From assembly GCA_963277665.1 (NCBI GenBank), contig OY728122.1:2128356024-2128420023 (forward strand): a stretch of 64,000 nt of DNA, in the 5' to 3' direction. Below, piece by piece: positions 14,130-26,614 of the stretch (the stretch's first letter is position 1; the number at the start of each line of letters is the position of its first letter). Under the pieces are notes generated by a model. The model saw only the letters and a list, made by a program, of their open reading frames with translations, was not told the DNA's origin and did no database searches. Both the position numbers and the translations under genes were made by a program. The stretch comes from Viscum album. Taxonomy: Eukaryota > Streptophyta > Magnoliopsida > Santalales > Viscaceae.

Positions 14130-14877
14130 ATGCCATCTACTTCGAAGCCACGGGCATCACCCCACCAAATGGCACAACCTAAATTGGCTAATCAGGCAGA
14201 TTCTTCATCAGATGAAGAGATAATCTTTGGTTCTGTTAACATGATTCACTTAACAGATCCTTATGCAAGTCGCAGTTTCAATTTCGACAAGACTGAATTC
14301 CCTATACCAAACAGAGGAATTAGAGGGAGTTTCAGGGGTCTGGGATATATAGGAAGACATGGATATCATAGAAGACACTATTACAATTCTACCCCTGATA
14401 GAACTGTGTATGCAACAGAAACTCGTGGTAGAGCCCTTCAGCGAGCTCAACAAGAACAAGAAAGTTCTTCCACCAATAGAAAATTCAGTCCGGGCACGGT
14501 TATTTTGGAGGATCGGTTGGGGGTTCCATCTTCATCCTCTCAATAAGTAAATGGATCTAATTAGTCTAATATTCCAAAGCCAGGAATATTGCCTACTCAT
14601 ATCCCAATACAAGATGCTTCAACTTCCAAAGCATCAACTTCCAAGGAACCTCCTAAACCACATGTTCTTGTTGGGAAATGCAGACCTATGGATCAAAAAT
14701 ATGATGTATTGAAACTCATGGCCCAAGTACCGGACAAGTTATCAATTCTGGATGCTTTGAATCTGTCATAAGATCTTCGGGAGGAATTCATCAAGGCTTT
14801 GTCAAGTCCTTAGGAGTTTGAAACTGAAATTGTTGCATATGAAGTCTATCACGTAGAGAATAATCCTCCGGAATGTC
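14130..14877 (+). pseudogene. Element C gag-protease linker
   Basis: Two open pieces (14130-14546 and 14589-14771). The first is Arg/Tyr/Ser-rich. The second contains YDVLKLMAQVP and LSILDALNLS, a segment that in Tat/Ogre polyproteins lies directly ahead of protease. A stop follows it, and the reading continues as DLREEFIKALSSP. The position supports a single gag-pol reading interrupted by decay. Confidence 0.55.
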
Positions 14878-15340
14878 ATGAAGTGATATCTTTCACAGAT
14901 GAAGATGAAGATGATGTCGTACATGGGAATATTATACCTTTGTACTTATCTGGAAACGTCAATGGTCTAGACATCCAAATAGCTTTCATTGATAGTGGTT
15001 GAGGAGCCAACCTCATGCCCATTCATACACTTTGTCGATTGGGCCTCACAGAATCTGATTTATCTCCTTCTACTATGATGTTACAAGGATATGATAAAAA
15101 TGAGTAAGAACCACTGGGAGAAGATAAACTCAGAAGTTAGTTTGGAGATCTGGTATCCAATTCAGATTTCATGGTTTTTGATCATGACTTAGCCTTTAAC
15201 ATCTTTCTTGAAAAACCAAGGCTACATCAACATGCAGCTATCCCTTCATCATACCATCAATGTCTCAAATATTGTTTCAATGGTCACATTGGGACACTGT
15301 ATGGTGATAAGGCCCTGTTCAAGACATGTGAATCTCAATA
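14878..15340 (+). pseudogene. Element C aspartic protease
   Basis: The reading GNIIPLYLSGNVNG followed by AFIDSG and, after an in-frame TGA, GANLMPI gives the retropepsin active-site loop, with the catalytic Asp codon at 14991. A further conserved segment (HTLCRLGL) follows. Stops at about 15001, 15104 and 15136 break the frame. The enzyme would cut the gag-pol precursor in the particle. Confidence 0.7.
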
Positions 15341-15347
15341 AATTGAG

Positions 15348-15908
15348 GTGGAATTCTATCACATAAAGGGAAAGGAGAAATCCACAACAAGGGAGATTAC
15401 CAAAGTTAATGCTCCATATGGTTTGGAAAAGATTCCAGTAAATCCATTTGCGCATGTGAGTACAGATTATGTGTTTCCAATCAGTCAAATTGACAGGATA
15501 GACCCAAATAAAAATACTCTTATAGAAATATCCATAATGTCAATTATGGAAATTGATCTAGACAACATGGGTGAAATTGACGATCCAACAGGAAATGATG
15601 AAAGCTCAAATGGAGATGTCTTCATTTCATCTGTTGAAATCCAGCAAGTCTATACTTTTCCAACCAGGCCAAAAAAATTTATAGCAATACCACAGGTGAA
15701 TGATGATGTTGATTCTCATTCCATAATCTTCTCTTTATTACCCAAGGAAGACCCATCATCATCAATTGGGTCAGAAATGGAAGCTTCTTCTTCAAGATGT
15801 TCAAATTTTAACTTCTCTTATGATCATGAAAATTCTGCTTCATCATCTACTATGCAAGTAGTCGAAGAAGAGATAAATCATGTTGAAGAAGAAGAGGAGG
15901 ATCTCTGA
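15348..15908 (+). pseudogene. Acidic spacer between protease and RT of element C
   Basis: An open stretch of 186 codons, strongly acidic and serine-rich, ending in a run of glutamates. It contains no catalytic motif. In Ogre-type elements an intron and linker sit between protease and RT, so this may be linker or partly intronic. I see no convincing splice pair and leave it unassigned. Confidence 0.4.
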
Positions 15909-16055
15909 GATTCTCCTCCAGCATTTGATGAGGGTATATCTACCATTGTGGATGAACTCAGAGAAATCAATCTGGGTTCAAAAGAAGATCCACACCCCAC
16001 TTTAATCAGTGCGACCATGACTCTTGAAGAAAAATAAATGTATATTTCCTTTTAA

Positions 16056-16850
16056 ATGAAAAATCGAGACATATTTGCTTGTAACTATACAGATATGCCT
16101 GGGCTTGATCCTAATTCTTCTACTCATCATTTGGGTTTACCAGAAGAACATCAGGGATTTAATCAAGCCGCAAGAAGAACACACCCAATTTATGCTTCCA
16201 AAATTGAAGCTAAATTGGATAATATTATCAAAGATAACTTCATCAGAGAAGTTCAATATCCCAAATGGTTGGATAATATTGTCCCTATAAAGAAGAAGAA
16301 TAGAAAAATTAGATTTTTCATCGATTTCAGAGATCTTAATCAGCATTGTCCTAAGAATGATTTTCCAGTTCCGATTACAGAACTTTTAATCGACGCAACA
16401 GCTGGCTATAAAGCACTTTCCTTCATGGATGGATATTAAAAATATAATCAAATCCGAATGGCTCCAGAAGATGTGGAATCCACAGCCTTCAGATCCCCTC
16501 AGGGTGTGTTTTGCTATCGGGTAATGCCCTTTGGCTTAAAGAATGCAGGCGCAACATATCAGCGTGCAATGCATCGTATCTTCAAACCCTTTTAGGGAAG
16601 TTTTTTTAAAGTTATTTGGATGATTTGGTGGTCAAATCCAAACAACTTTCTAATCACGTGGCTGATTTGGAAGTCATATTATACAAGCTTCGACAACATA
16701 ATTTAAAGATGAACCCCTTAAAAGGTGCTTTTGGGGTAACCTCAGGAAAATTTCTTGGCTTTGTTGTACGCCATCGTGGTATTGAAGTCGATCCTAAGAA
16801 GGCCAAGTCAATCCTTGGTATGTCACCTCCTCAAAATTTGAAATAATTAA
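16056..16850 (+). pseudogene. Element C reverse transcriptase
   Basis: Conserved RT blocks appear in order: YPKWLDNIVPIKKKN, FIDFRDLNQHCPKNDFPVP, FMDGY, FRSPQGVFCYRVMPFGLKNA, and the catalytic YLDDLVVKS at about 16612-16638. The first block set is open to 16439, where a TAA replaces the residue after FMDGY. A stop near 16593 and a frameshift then precede YLDD. Both catalytic Asp of YLDD are preserved, although the frame is lost. Confidence 0.85.
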
Positions 16851-17485
16851 GAGGACATCAAGGACATTTAGCCTGTATTCGGCGTTTCATCGCCAATTTG
16901 GCAGGAAAACGTTTACCCTTCACCAAATTGATGAAGAAGGGAGTAACTTACCAGTAGACTGAAGAATGTCAAGAAGCATTCGATATTCTCAAGAAATACC
17001 TCTTGAGTCCACCGGTACTTATGCCACCTGTTGAAGGAAGGCCACTTCTCTTCTATGTGACAGCCATGGAGTGATCATTTGGTGCCTTTATTGCTCAGAA
17101 GAATGATGCTGGGAATGAAAACAACCACTACTATATCAGTCGGACTATGCTTGAAGTAGAAACCCGGTATTAAAATATTGAGAAGTGCTACCTGGAATTA
17201 ATATTTGCAGTTCAAAATTTGAGACACTACCTACAAGATCACGAGGTCGAATTGGTATCTTGGAATAACCCACTCAAATTCATCCTTAGTCATCCAATTC
17301 TTATAGGACGTCTCGCACGGTGGGAAGTTATTTTGCAGCAATTTGACATTCAATATGTGTCTCAAAAGGTAATAAAGGGCCAAGATCTGGCTGATTTCCT
17401 TGCTAAACATCCTTCAGTAGAAGATAAATATTCAGATATTGAACTCCCTGATGAGGAAGTCTTCTCTATTCAGGATAGTCCTTAA
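16851..17485 (+). pseudogene. Element C RNase H (Ty3/Gypsy type)
   Basis: Follows RT in the same direction. Recognisable segments are IRRFIANLAGKRLPFTKLMKKG, QEAFDILKKYLLSPPVLMPP and, at the end, LARWEVILQQFDIQY and KGQDLADFLAKHP. Stops at about 16954, 17071 and 17172 interrupt it. It would remove the RNA strand during reverse transcription. The last 88 codons (17219-17485) are open. Confidence 0.75.
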
Positions 17486-17494
17486 GTATGGGAA

Positions 17495-17910
17495 ATGTAC
17501 TTTGATGGTGCTTCCAGAAGTCCAACAGGGAGGAAAATGGAAAATCATAAATTCAACAAAGTTGGCTTAGGAATTGTTCTCATTTCTCCAGAAAAGGCAG
17601 TGTTACCTTATTACTTCTCATTGTTGAGAGTCGGTACAAATAATGAAGCAGAATACCAAGCCCACATTATAGGCTTGGAGTTGGCACTTCAAGCACTATT
17701 GAATCACGTAAAGGTGAAAGGTGATTCAGATATGGTAATCAAACAATTCAAAGGGGATTATGCCATCAGAAAAGAAGAACTAATTCCTTTCTATGATTAC
17801 GTCATAGAATTAATGACATAATTCCCTTCAGAACCGAAATTTTCTTACGTCCCAAGATCACAAAATGCCCAAGCTGGTGCACTGGCTAATATAGCCACAG
17901 ATCTGCCAAA
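17495..17910 (+). pseudogene. Element C archaeal-type RNase H (aRH)
   Basis: A second RNase H directly after the first. It shows YFDGASR (first catalytic Asp), NNEAEYQA (Glu) and GDSDMVI (Asp) in the right order, then, after a stop at 17819, the C-terminal SQNAQAGALANIA. This duplicated RNase H is the defining feature of Tat-clade plant Ty3/Gypsy elements. The three core acidic residues look intact, in contrast to other domains of this copy. Confidence 0.82.
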
Positions 17911-18040
17911 TCCAAATCTGGATGAGACAACTATCAGTATTTCCCACCGTCATACAATTTCACCTTATGTTTCAACTAGAACAGAGGAGATCAATTAAAT
18001 TAGTACCATTCCTGAACCATATGGTCATACTACAGGATGA

Positions 18041-19303
18041 ATGCCACCTATCATGGAATACATTCAAAATGGAACACTTTCACCTAATAGATCCGGGAAA
18101 GAACAAATTCGTCGACGTGTGGTCAATTTTACTCTTTATAATGGCCCAGATCAGTTAGAGAAAATTCTCTACTGGCGTGGTTTTGATGGAGTTCTCTTCA
18201 GATGCATTGATGGTGAAGAGACAATGGCTGTCTTGAAAGATGTGCATGCAGGAGTCTGTGGTGCCCACCAGTCTGGACATAGACTCTCTAATCAAATTTG
18301 AAGGCTTGGGTTCTTTTTTCCTTCAATGATATGAGACTATGTTGATTTCAAAAATAAGTTTCATTCATTCCATGTACATGCCAACTTCATTCATCAGCCC
18401 CCAGAGTTTCTTCATACAGGTAAATACTCTTGGCCATTTTCCATGTGGGGAATGGATGTGGTGGGACCTTAACCTTCAGCTATAGCCAAGCAGTTTAACT
18501 ATATTCTAACTGCAACCGACTTCTTTTCCAAATGGGCAGAGGAAATACCACCCAAATAAGTCAGTTCTAAAAGCATAATTAGCTTCATCATGTCTAACAT
18601 CATTTCCAGATTTGGTGTCCCTCATACCATATTGACAGAGAATGGCACCAACTTCTGTTCATCCGAGGTGAAGAAGTTGTATCAAGAATACAACATCAAA
18701 TCCAATTATTCATTTCAGTATCGCGCAGCGGCCAATGGCCATATAGAAGCCTTTAAAGAGAATCTTTCAAACATACTCCAAAAGATAGTTGGTAAAGATA
18801 AGAATTCATGGCTTGATAAACTCTTTCATGATTTATGGGCTTATCGAACCACCACCCGCACTGCAATGCGATCAACTCCATATTCATTGGTATATGGAAT
18901 AGAAGCAGTCTTACCAATTGAAGTTCAACTACCCTCGCTCATAGTAGCTATTTTTGATCATTCATCTACAGATGAACAATCTCAAAAGTGATTGGATGAA
19001 TTGGAATGGTTAGATGAGAAAAGATTGTGCACACTGCACCATTCGGAAGTTTCTCAGAATCGAATAGCACGAGATTTCAACAAAAAAGTTCATAATTGGT
19101 CATTTTTTTAGGGAGAATTGGTATTAGTTCTCAAAACTCCAATTATACCAGGAAAGAAACCTAGCAAGCTTGTGACAAAATGGGAAGGACCTTACTCAAT
19201 ACATAAGGTCTACTCCAATGGAGCTTATTCATTAATCTCAAGGGATGGAGAACTCATCAGTACGCCAACCAATGCCAGATTTCTGAAGAAGTATTTTTTA
19301 TAA
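18041..19303 (+). pseudogene. Element C integrase
   Basis: The N-terminal zinc-binding region shows HAGVCGAHQSGH at about 18245-18280. The catalytic core begins WPFSMWGMDVVGP (first Asp). The second block reads FGVPHTILTENGTNF, where the expected Asp of TDNGTNF is Glu, so the D,D-35-E triad is damaged. GHIEAF supplies the Glu. The C-terminal piece 19118-19303 (KLVTKWEGPYSI...) ends the polyprotein. No chromodomain follows, as expected for Tat. Stops and frame changes separate the pieces. Confidence 0.82.
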
Positions 19304-19337
19304 ACACAAAATAAATTTTTATGATCCATACATATGA

Positions 19338-19920
19338 CCTTAAACTATTTGTATTACTTTCTTCCCACACGACGTTAAACTATGACGTCCTAACTACATG
19401 ACGATAAACTGTACAGAAGTCTCTTATGTCCAACAAGACGTTAAACTACACCATCTACGGTCCATGCATACGACCTTAAACTATTTTCATGTCCCTTACG
19501 TCCAGCACGACATTAAACTACACCATCCAGGGTCCATCCATATGACCATAAACTATTCGCACTTTCGTCCAACATGACGCTAAACTATATCGTCCCTTTT
19601 TCGTCAAACATGACGTTAAACTGTGAAAAAGTCCCTAATATGTCCAACATGATGTTAAAATGTGTCCTCCTTTGTCCTTACTGCATGACATTAAACTGCA
19701 CAATTCTCTTTTTGTCCAACATGACATTAAACTATATTGTCAACATCGTCCTAACTACATGACGCTAAACTGTACAGAAATCCCTTAATACGTCATACAT
19801 GACGTTAAACTATATTTTGTCACTGCTACATGACACTAAAATATGTAGCACCAATAGTCCTAACTGCAAGACTTTAAACTACATAGTCCCTTCATATGTC
19901 ATACATGACATTAAACTGTG
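19338..19920 (+). repeat. Tandem GACGTTAAACT repeat block of element C
   Basis: About 17 copies of a short unit built on ATGACGTTAAACTGTA, with a spacer of about 20-25 bp that often reads GTCCAACA. Spacing is near 33-39 bp. Further isolated copies lie near 20271, 20305, 20681, 20720 and 21849. The block starts just after the pol stop. Tandem repeats in this 3' region are known from Tat elements (Retand, Ogre) and are a source of plant satellites. Confidence 0.75.
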
Positions 19921-20957
19921 CATCGTTAAGGTTGTTGTTACCTATTTTCTCTCATACTGAGTTTGAATCATGGGATCTTAGAGAAAATTTCAACCATAAC
20001 ACCCTCTCTGGGCCGCTAACCATGCGTAAGTCCCAACATCATTTTTTAGGTCTTTGTCCCCACGAACAACTTGGTCACTAATTCATTATTTAATTGAACT
20101 ACGTAGACTTTGATACTTGCCTTCCAGGCTGGGTATGTAGGCAACCTTCCGAGATTCAATCCCAAAACAAATCTCTTCACATCAGTTCACCTCCATCTCG
20201 TATGATGTTGATTTGTGAAACTGCCCCCAGAATCAATATCTTTACATTGGTTCAACTTCTTACTTACTATATGACGTTAAACTGTACATCATTTTTTGTC
20301 TGGTATGACAATAAAATACAACATTCTTTGATACCTTCACCTGAGAGGAAATCATTATTTACATTGATCTCCAGTCATGTTTTATTCCAAAGACTACGTG
20401 CATACATAGAAATTATCGAACCTTTTATTTTGGGTCAAACCATCATTGCACTAAAGTCCACTTTCACCCTTAACTTGTACAAACCAAATCTGTACAGATG
20501 GTATTTCTAGAACTTTGTGGGCTTGATTCCAATCCTTATGGGATACGTAGGAATGTTCGAGTGTCCCTCAAATCCATCCCCATGTCTTCGGGCATAACCC
20601 CAAATTCCACTTTCAGTCCCTTGGCTAAAAAGTCCCCTTGAAAACACAGATTGTGTATTTCTTATAATGGTCCGAGATCTATGACCATAAACTAAGATCA
20701 CCCATTCTTTAGTCCCACACGACATTAAACTGTATTTCAAGAACTATGTATGGCTTGATTCCCATCCTTATGGGATATGTTGTGAAGTCTAATATTTCCT
20801 TTCAAGACCCAGCCACAACGTGATTATGGTTAGCATTGATCTATGTATCATTACATACATTGAACAATATCCATTTTTATGTGTCATAATCCTAATCATA
20901 AATATTTTCATATCAGTATAATCCTTTTTCCAGAATTCTAATCGCAAAATGTCCAAA

Positions 20958-21137
20958 TTCTGAGAATTCTTTTGCCTGACCATGCAGCACGTGCCCTTAG
21001 GCGGTCGTGCATAAACAATCTACATAACAGACCTATCAGCCAAAAGATGCTATTATTTGACTATGTAGCCAATGACCTTAGGCGGCCCTGCATAATTCAA
21101 CCCCCTAATGGGTTTTTTAAATAAGGGTAACTTCATT
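20958..21137 (+). repeat. Direct repeat in element C 3' region, copy 1
   Basis: About 180 bp, from TTCTGAGAATTCTT to GGTAACTTCATT. It recurs at 21457-21637, offset about 499 bp, with moderate divergence. Each copy contains two diverged halves around GCCCTTAGGCGG, so the unit itself looks internally duplicated. Confidence 0.7.
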
Positions 21138-21456
21138 TGTAGGACGAAAACCTCTATTTGTTCTTTGTTTTCTTAACGATGATATGTATGGATCAGCAAA
21201 AATATCCATTCATTACATATTTGTCTCATACTCTTTTTCATGATCTAAAAATATTCAAGTCTATGGTTTATATTTTTCCTTCCCTACGTTTGGGTCAGAA
21301 CTTCGTAGGAGTGACATTCATCTTGTTCTTAAACAATATTTTTTGGAAATATCTTCTCCTTATTCAAGTACCTCTCTTCATATAGAAAACACTATTCTTT
21401 GGAAAATTTGAATCTCCATAAACTTCCACTGACTTTTTAGCAGTAGAAAAGTATCT

Positions 21457-21637
21457 TTCTGAGAGTTCTTTTTCTTGACTATGCAACACGTGCCCTTAAT
21501 CATCCTTACATAAACAAGTTTACATAACAGACCTGTCTGCCAAAAGATGCTATTATTTGACTATTCATCCAATGCCATTAGGTGGCCCTGTATAATTCAA
21601 CCCCATAACAGGTTTGTTAAATAACGGTAACTTCATT
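21457..21637 (+). repeat. Direct repeat in element C 3' region, copy 2
   Basis: Second copy of the 20958-21137 repeat. Shared words include AACAGACCT, CCAAAAGATGCTATTATTTG and GGTAACTTCATT. Divergence between the copies suggests the duplication predates this insertion. Confidence 0.7.
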
Positions 21638-22908
21638 CTTGGAAAATACTTCTTCTAATGCCTCTTAGTCCTTTTTCATATCATTTCTCAGATTCATGAT
21701 TTATTAAGTCATAGTTTACACTTTTTTCCCTTCCATACTTGAATATGGTAATATGTTTTCAAACAAATTATCAAGAAATTGAGTCAATTTTTAATCCTTT
21801 CGGTCGAAGCTATTTCGGCCTTAAACATTAGCCTTTTTATGTCCGGCATGCATGACATTAAACTGCCCACAAAAGACAAGGGAACTCTGAATAACAGTCA
21901 AGTTCCAGCTCACTAAACATACATTTTTTGTGATTTTAGTTAATATTGAGCAATCAAAAGATTCAATTTTTTTAGGGTTATTTTTATATAATCCTTACAA
22001 AAAATCAAACTATGCTTACAAGGCCCATTGGCTTAGGTGAAATTTAAAGCAGGTAGCAGGAAAATGTGTGCTGAAATGATTGAAGACAAAAGAATTTATT
22101 TCATTTGATGTACAAAATTTAGAAGGAAATCCACATACTAGAGTCTCTTCCCTTTTCTAAGAAATTAAATGAGGCAGTCAACATAAGTCTTCACTTGATG
22201 AATAGTATCTTGAGCTTCATCAGCAGCTATTTGATTCTCATGCACTCGACCAACTTCACTCTTTTCAGCCTGATGGAGTGCTTTCTTGGCATCTGCAATG
22301 GATTTCATTCCATTTGTTTGAGCTCCCTCTAGGGAATTATTGAGTTGGTCAAGTTCCCCAATAACAGCGTCTAACTGTTTCTGAAGGTGCATCTGTTGGA
22401 TGACTTTATCTTTGATATTATGCTACAGCTCATTCATCTTGGCAGCATAATCAGCCTCAGCTTGGGATACCAGAACCTCAAATTTGTTGATATTAACTGA
22501 CGTAATCACCCTGGTCAGATCTTCACGACACTTTTGATCCGGCTCCCTTCTTAGGATGACCTGTTTCACCGCGGTATGGATCTCTTGATATCTAAAACCT
22601 CCAAGTCCTAGCATGATGAATAGGGATGACAATCGGGAAATCTTTGATGACTGCACTTCAAGAGGCACTTCAGATATGATTTTCCATATGTTGTTTAATG
22701 CCTTGCATCGTGAAAAGAAGAGTGCCTTAAGCACCTCTAGGTCTGATTCAACATCATCATCATAGGGGGCATGTAATCTGGGATTAATGAACTTAAAGAT
22801 GTTCCCTGTTATGATCCTTCCCCCTAACCCTGGTTGCTTCTCCTTCTACTACTGTTTGGGCAGAAGTTGATATTTCACCTCTAGATCTATCCATTGAAAT
22901 TGATAGCC

Positions 22909-22992
22909 CTGTTTGATCAATTAAAAGTATGGTTAGTTTCATAGAACAATGAATGTTGGTTGTCTATCTTGAAAACTCAGTATGATCATTAC
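22909..22992 (-). other. Candidate intron in antisense gene
   Basis: On the minus strand the donor TTAG|GTAATG starts at 22992 and the acceptor GATCAAACAG ends at 22909, giving 84 nt. The interior is AT-rich, normal for a plant intron, and the exon resumes with GGCTATC. Confidence 0.55.
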
Positions 22993-23184
22993 CTAACAGT
23001 AGATCAACAGCTTGAGAAGACTCCTCCCCATTTTTCCAAGTTTTAACAAGATCATCAAGATGGGTCTCAGGAGGGATTACTGGGTTTAGCTCCTCTTGAG
23101 CTAATGTTTCTGCAATGGTAGGGTTGACATTAATATCCACACCCTCTTCAGGAATTGGAAGTTCAAAAGCTTCTTTGGATGGAA

Positions 23185-23257
23185 CTGAATATTATTTTTA
23201 GTCATGATTAGAAGTGTAAATGATAAGAAAATTTATCAGACAAAGGATAACACTCAC
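23185..23257 (-). other. Candidate intron in antisense gene
   Basis: Minus-strand donor GTGAGT at 23257-23252 and acceptor ATTCAG ending at 23185, 73 nt, T-rich before the acceptor. The next exon reads FHPKKLLNFQF or, in the gene frame, a polar segment. Confidence 0.55.
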
Positions 23258-24157
23258 ACCCAAGATCTTTTAAATCACATGATAACATAGGATGATAAAA
23301 AAATTCTTAAAAATACATTCCAAGATTCATCATTTCATCCAATGATATTTTAGAATCCTGGATAGTCTCACCAGTGGGAGAATTTGATGTGTCTTCTTGG
23401 CAACCTTCATTTTGCGGCCCCTGACCCTGGACAGCTTCTTCAGGAAGGATGGCAGATTCAGTTTCCATGGCCACCAATGATTCTGGTTCAGGTGTTATAC
23501 CAAAAATATCACAGAACAAAAGTTAGTTGATGTTTTCACTCAACATTTAATGAATCATTGTATGATGTATTGTTAAATTACTAGAAGTAGGTTCTTCTCT
23601 ACTTGTAGTATCTGTAAAATAAATACTGGGAATATATGTTGGATCTTTTTCAGAAGCATCCAAGTTAGCCTAAATTTTTGTTTTTTCCATAGCACCCTTT
23701 GTGGTCCTCAAAGGAGGATAAATCCTCTACCTCAGAGGGGAAATTTAAAAAGCCCCTGCAATCCCAAATAAAATGAGCAATATTTTCATGGTTCAAGACT
23801 CATGATTATCCGAAGGACTTACCACTACTGATGAAGCATTTAGTTGTCGAATTATTCCTATGAAACCATTATCCTTTTAGATTTTTGGGAGCATCGGCAG
23901 TCCCCCTTATAGGTACCTGAATCTGAGAATGGAAATCCACGTCCAACTCCTCATCCATGGCCTGTTGGCATGGATATTTCTCGCCCGACTCACGAGGAGA
24001 TTTAGCAGTAGCCCCGATGGCAGTACCACCAGGGCTATACTATACTGAAGGAACTTCAATAGTTCCTTTCCTTTAAATATGTAGGATAAATAATGTAATT
24101 TCCTTGAGTAACAACGATTTGACTGAAATCTAGTTGCAAAGTAAATAAGGAAAGAAA

Positions 24158-24163
24158 ACTTAC
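24158..24163 (-). other. Candidate splice donor in antisense gene
   Basis: Minus strand GAT|GTAAGT followed by T-rich sequence. A matching acceptor may be TTTAAAG near 24075, but it is weak. Confidence 0.4.
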
Positions 24164-24516
24164 ATCTTCAAGAGCCACGTACTCATGACACTCCTCATTA
24201 GTGGCACTGTGATCCATCATTTCCTTCACCTACTTGGTGATTGGGATAGAATCATAGGTTGAATGTATATAGGTCCTCAACTCTTTGACATAAGCTCTTA
24301 CTTCATTAGGGTTATCCTTGAAATAAATATTTTCAGGAGCCTGAAGAGTCCCTATTCCAGGAAGATGTAGCCATTCACATAGCTCCATCTAGATAGTTTT
24401 AGTATCGCAGTATACATCCCGCCATGTCTGGATAGCCTCTGCTCGTAGATATGTAGGTGTACTAGAAGGCTGCGAAGAGGGTCCTATACCCTTGGATTTT
24501 AATTACTTTCTAGCTC

Positions 24517-24596
24517 CTGCAACAATAAAAATAGAATGAAAACTTGTTACTCTATAAAGATACTAAAAATTAAATTGCCTCAATAAAGTAACTCAC
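24517..24596 (-). other. Candidate intron in antisense gene
   Basis: Minus-strand donor CTG|GTGAGT at 24596-24591 and acceptor TATTGTTGCAG ending at 24517, 80 nt, with a U-rich tract before the acceptor. This is the clearest splice pair of the gene. Confidence 0.65.
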
Positions 24597-26614
24597 CAGG
24601 AGTTTATAGAGTGGCTCTCTTGATTCTGACAAGAGTATTATATACGGCACGTGGCCTCTTTTAGAAATGTTGTATCTCCTGAGAATCTGATGAATCAGCC
24701 TTGGTTGATAAATTTGGTGAACCAACTTCATGAGTGAAAGAATCACCTACCACCTGAATTGTTTCTTTCTCAATGGTTCTCTTCTTATTACCCACCTGAT
24801 AAGTAGGTTTATTTAATATTTCCTCAGGATATGATGCTACCCAGTTTTCAGCATACCATATGGCCAAATTTCTTACCGCTTCAGCATCTGGTAAGTCAAA
24901 AACTGCCCTAGTCCTTTCCATACCCATTAGCAACCATATTTGTCAGGAAACATTTGGATGCTGCTCTGACCTGACATGCCCTGGAGGAGATACAATAGTT
25001 GTCTACATACACTTGAATTGGTGTGCAAATAGATATGGAGCATAGGCATCACATATAATTTCCCCATCAATTCTAGTGACCAGTACACCATCCTTGCAGG
25101 CCAGCCTGTAAGACCTCTGTTCCAAGCTGGCTGATCCATTGTCAACAAATCACCCTATCAGCGGATTTCCATTGGGAAAGAAGTGGAATTCATTATGCAT
25201 ACCTAGCCTTGTCCTAATATCATAGGCATTTAAGGAAAAAGGACAAACTCTAGAGAAGGCCTGAACAGACGACCTGAAAGAACGTTCAGGAATCTGTATT
25301 CCGTTCTGAACAACATATGTCCAGAAGTGAGTAGCGATCCATCCCCATAGAACTTCGAATAGTCCCACTAATCTCAAAGGAGACTTAACCATATAGTCAT
25401 GGAGTATGCTCCTGTGAATCTTTTCCAAAACTGGGGTAGCTAACCCCACCGTCTTCCTCTCAGCCAACTTGGATTCAATAACGAAGGTCCCTGGCCTGAC
25501 GCCTCCCTTTGAATCTCGGACTGGAAAATGATATACACTGAGCCATAAGGCTAAATGGTCTTCCAGAAGGGTCTTCTCTAGGATTTTATGATTCAATTCA
25601 TACCCCAATTTCTCAAAATCTCATGCTTTCAGAGTCGGCCAGAATGTGCCAGGAGAACCTCTCTTATCTGCTCCAGGGCAGCTAGTAGGACGAGTATAGG
25701 TGGGACCCTTTTCCCTCTTCTTCTTGAGAAAAACGTCCATCCATTACTCTGGATGAATATCCCTTCTAGAATAAGTCTTTGATGTCTTTGAGATTTTGAG
25801 CTTATGATAAATCTTCAATAACTCTCGACTCAAATCCGGAGTCTTCTCCAGATCATTCAAGGATTCCATTGGAGGGATTAATTCGTCAGGCATATCACCC
25901 AAAATTAGAACCCCTGAGATCTTGTATAAATCCCACAAACTAATGCCTACTTCTCCATGGCTCATATAGAAAGAATGAGTTTCTAGGCTCCAGCGGCTAA
26001 GAAAATCCGGTGAAAATTATCATTCCTATAAACATACGTCTGCCCAGCCTAGACGACATCATAAATTGCAGCTCCCTTCAGATCCTCGACAAACTCTTCA
26101 CAAGTTTGTCGCACCCAATAAGCCCACATCCAAGTTGGCTCCACCCATCCTCCAGAACGGAATTACAATTTCTCCTTCCAGCCTTTGGATTGATCCATCT
26201 GAGAATTTCAAAAGATTGTGGGATAACAATGTGGTTGTGGCATAGGTTTGTGAGGTTTCAGATCTAGTACACACGATCTATGATGCATTATATAGGATTT
26301 CTTTATTGTTCAAGCATTAGAAAATGTTCGTGCGATTGAGACATTTGCTGATGAAAAGTTGGTATATGACTGAAACTAGGAATGCAGGAGATATTTCTTT
26401 GCCTATGGAATATTGACATCTTGCAGATGGCCATGGCCATATAGAGGCAGATAGATGTTGTGCGGGAAATTAATATGATGCTTCTTCAAGTACTTTGCTA
26501 ATTCTGGGAGATTAATTTACATGTGGAATAGTAATCATGGCCAACTATGTCCATCATATCATCAATTATTTTGCTTTCCAGTTCATCAGCCGTTTCGATT
26601 CTCTAGGGAGCCAT

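Larger units (their letters stand above)
19921..22164 (+). other. Element C 3' untranslated region
   Basis: No coding potential. It contains scattered copies of the GACGTTAAACT motif, repeated phrases such as GATTCC(A/C)ATCCTTATGGGATA (near 20525 and 20758), and a large direct repeat listed separately. It separates pol from the antisense gene. Confidence 0.5.
22165..26614 (-). pseudogene. Antisense gene of element C: plant-mobile-domain-like protein with C-terminal coiled coil
   Basis: Runs opposite to gag-pol, between pol and the 3' LTR. A candidate start is the ATG at 26614-26612, six bases after a strong splice acceptor (TTTTTTGCAG, ending 26620). The PMD-like part reads YVYRNDNFHRI, then LSRWSLETHSFYMSHGE and VGISLWDLYKISG near 25900-26040, with a one-base frameshift near 25995. 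It continues through 25608-25150 and 24933-24661. Downstream exons are low-complexity. The last one (22392-22165) is a heptad-like, Ala/Gln/Glu-rich helix ending in a stop. At least three GT-AG introns are visible. PMD-like proteins are common passengers of plant transposons; their molecular role in the element is unknown. Several stops make this copy a pseudogene. Confidence 0.68.
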
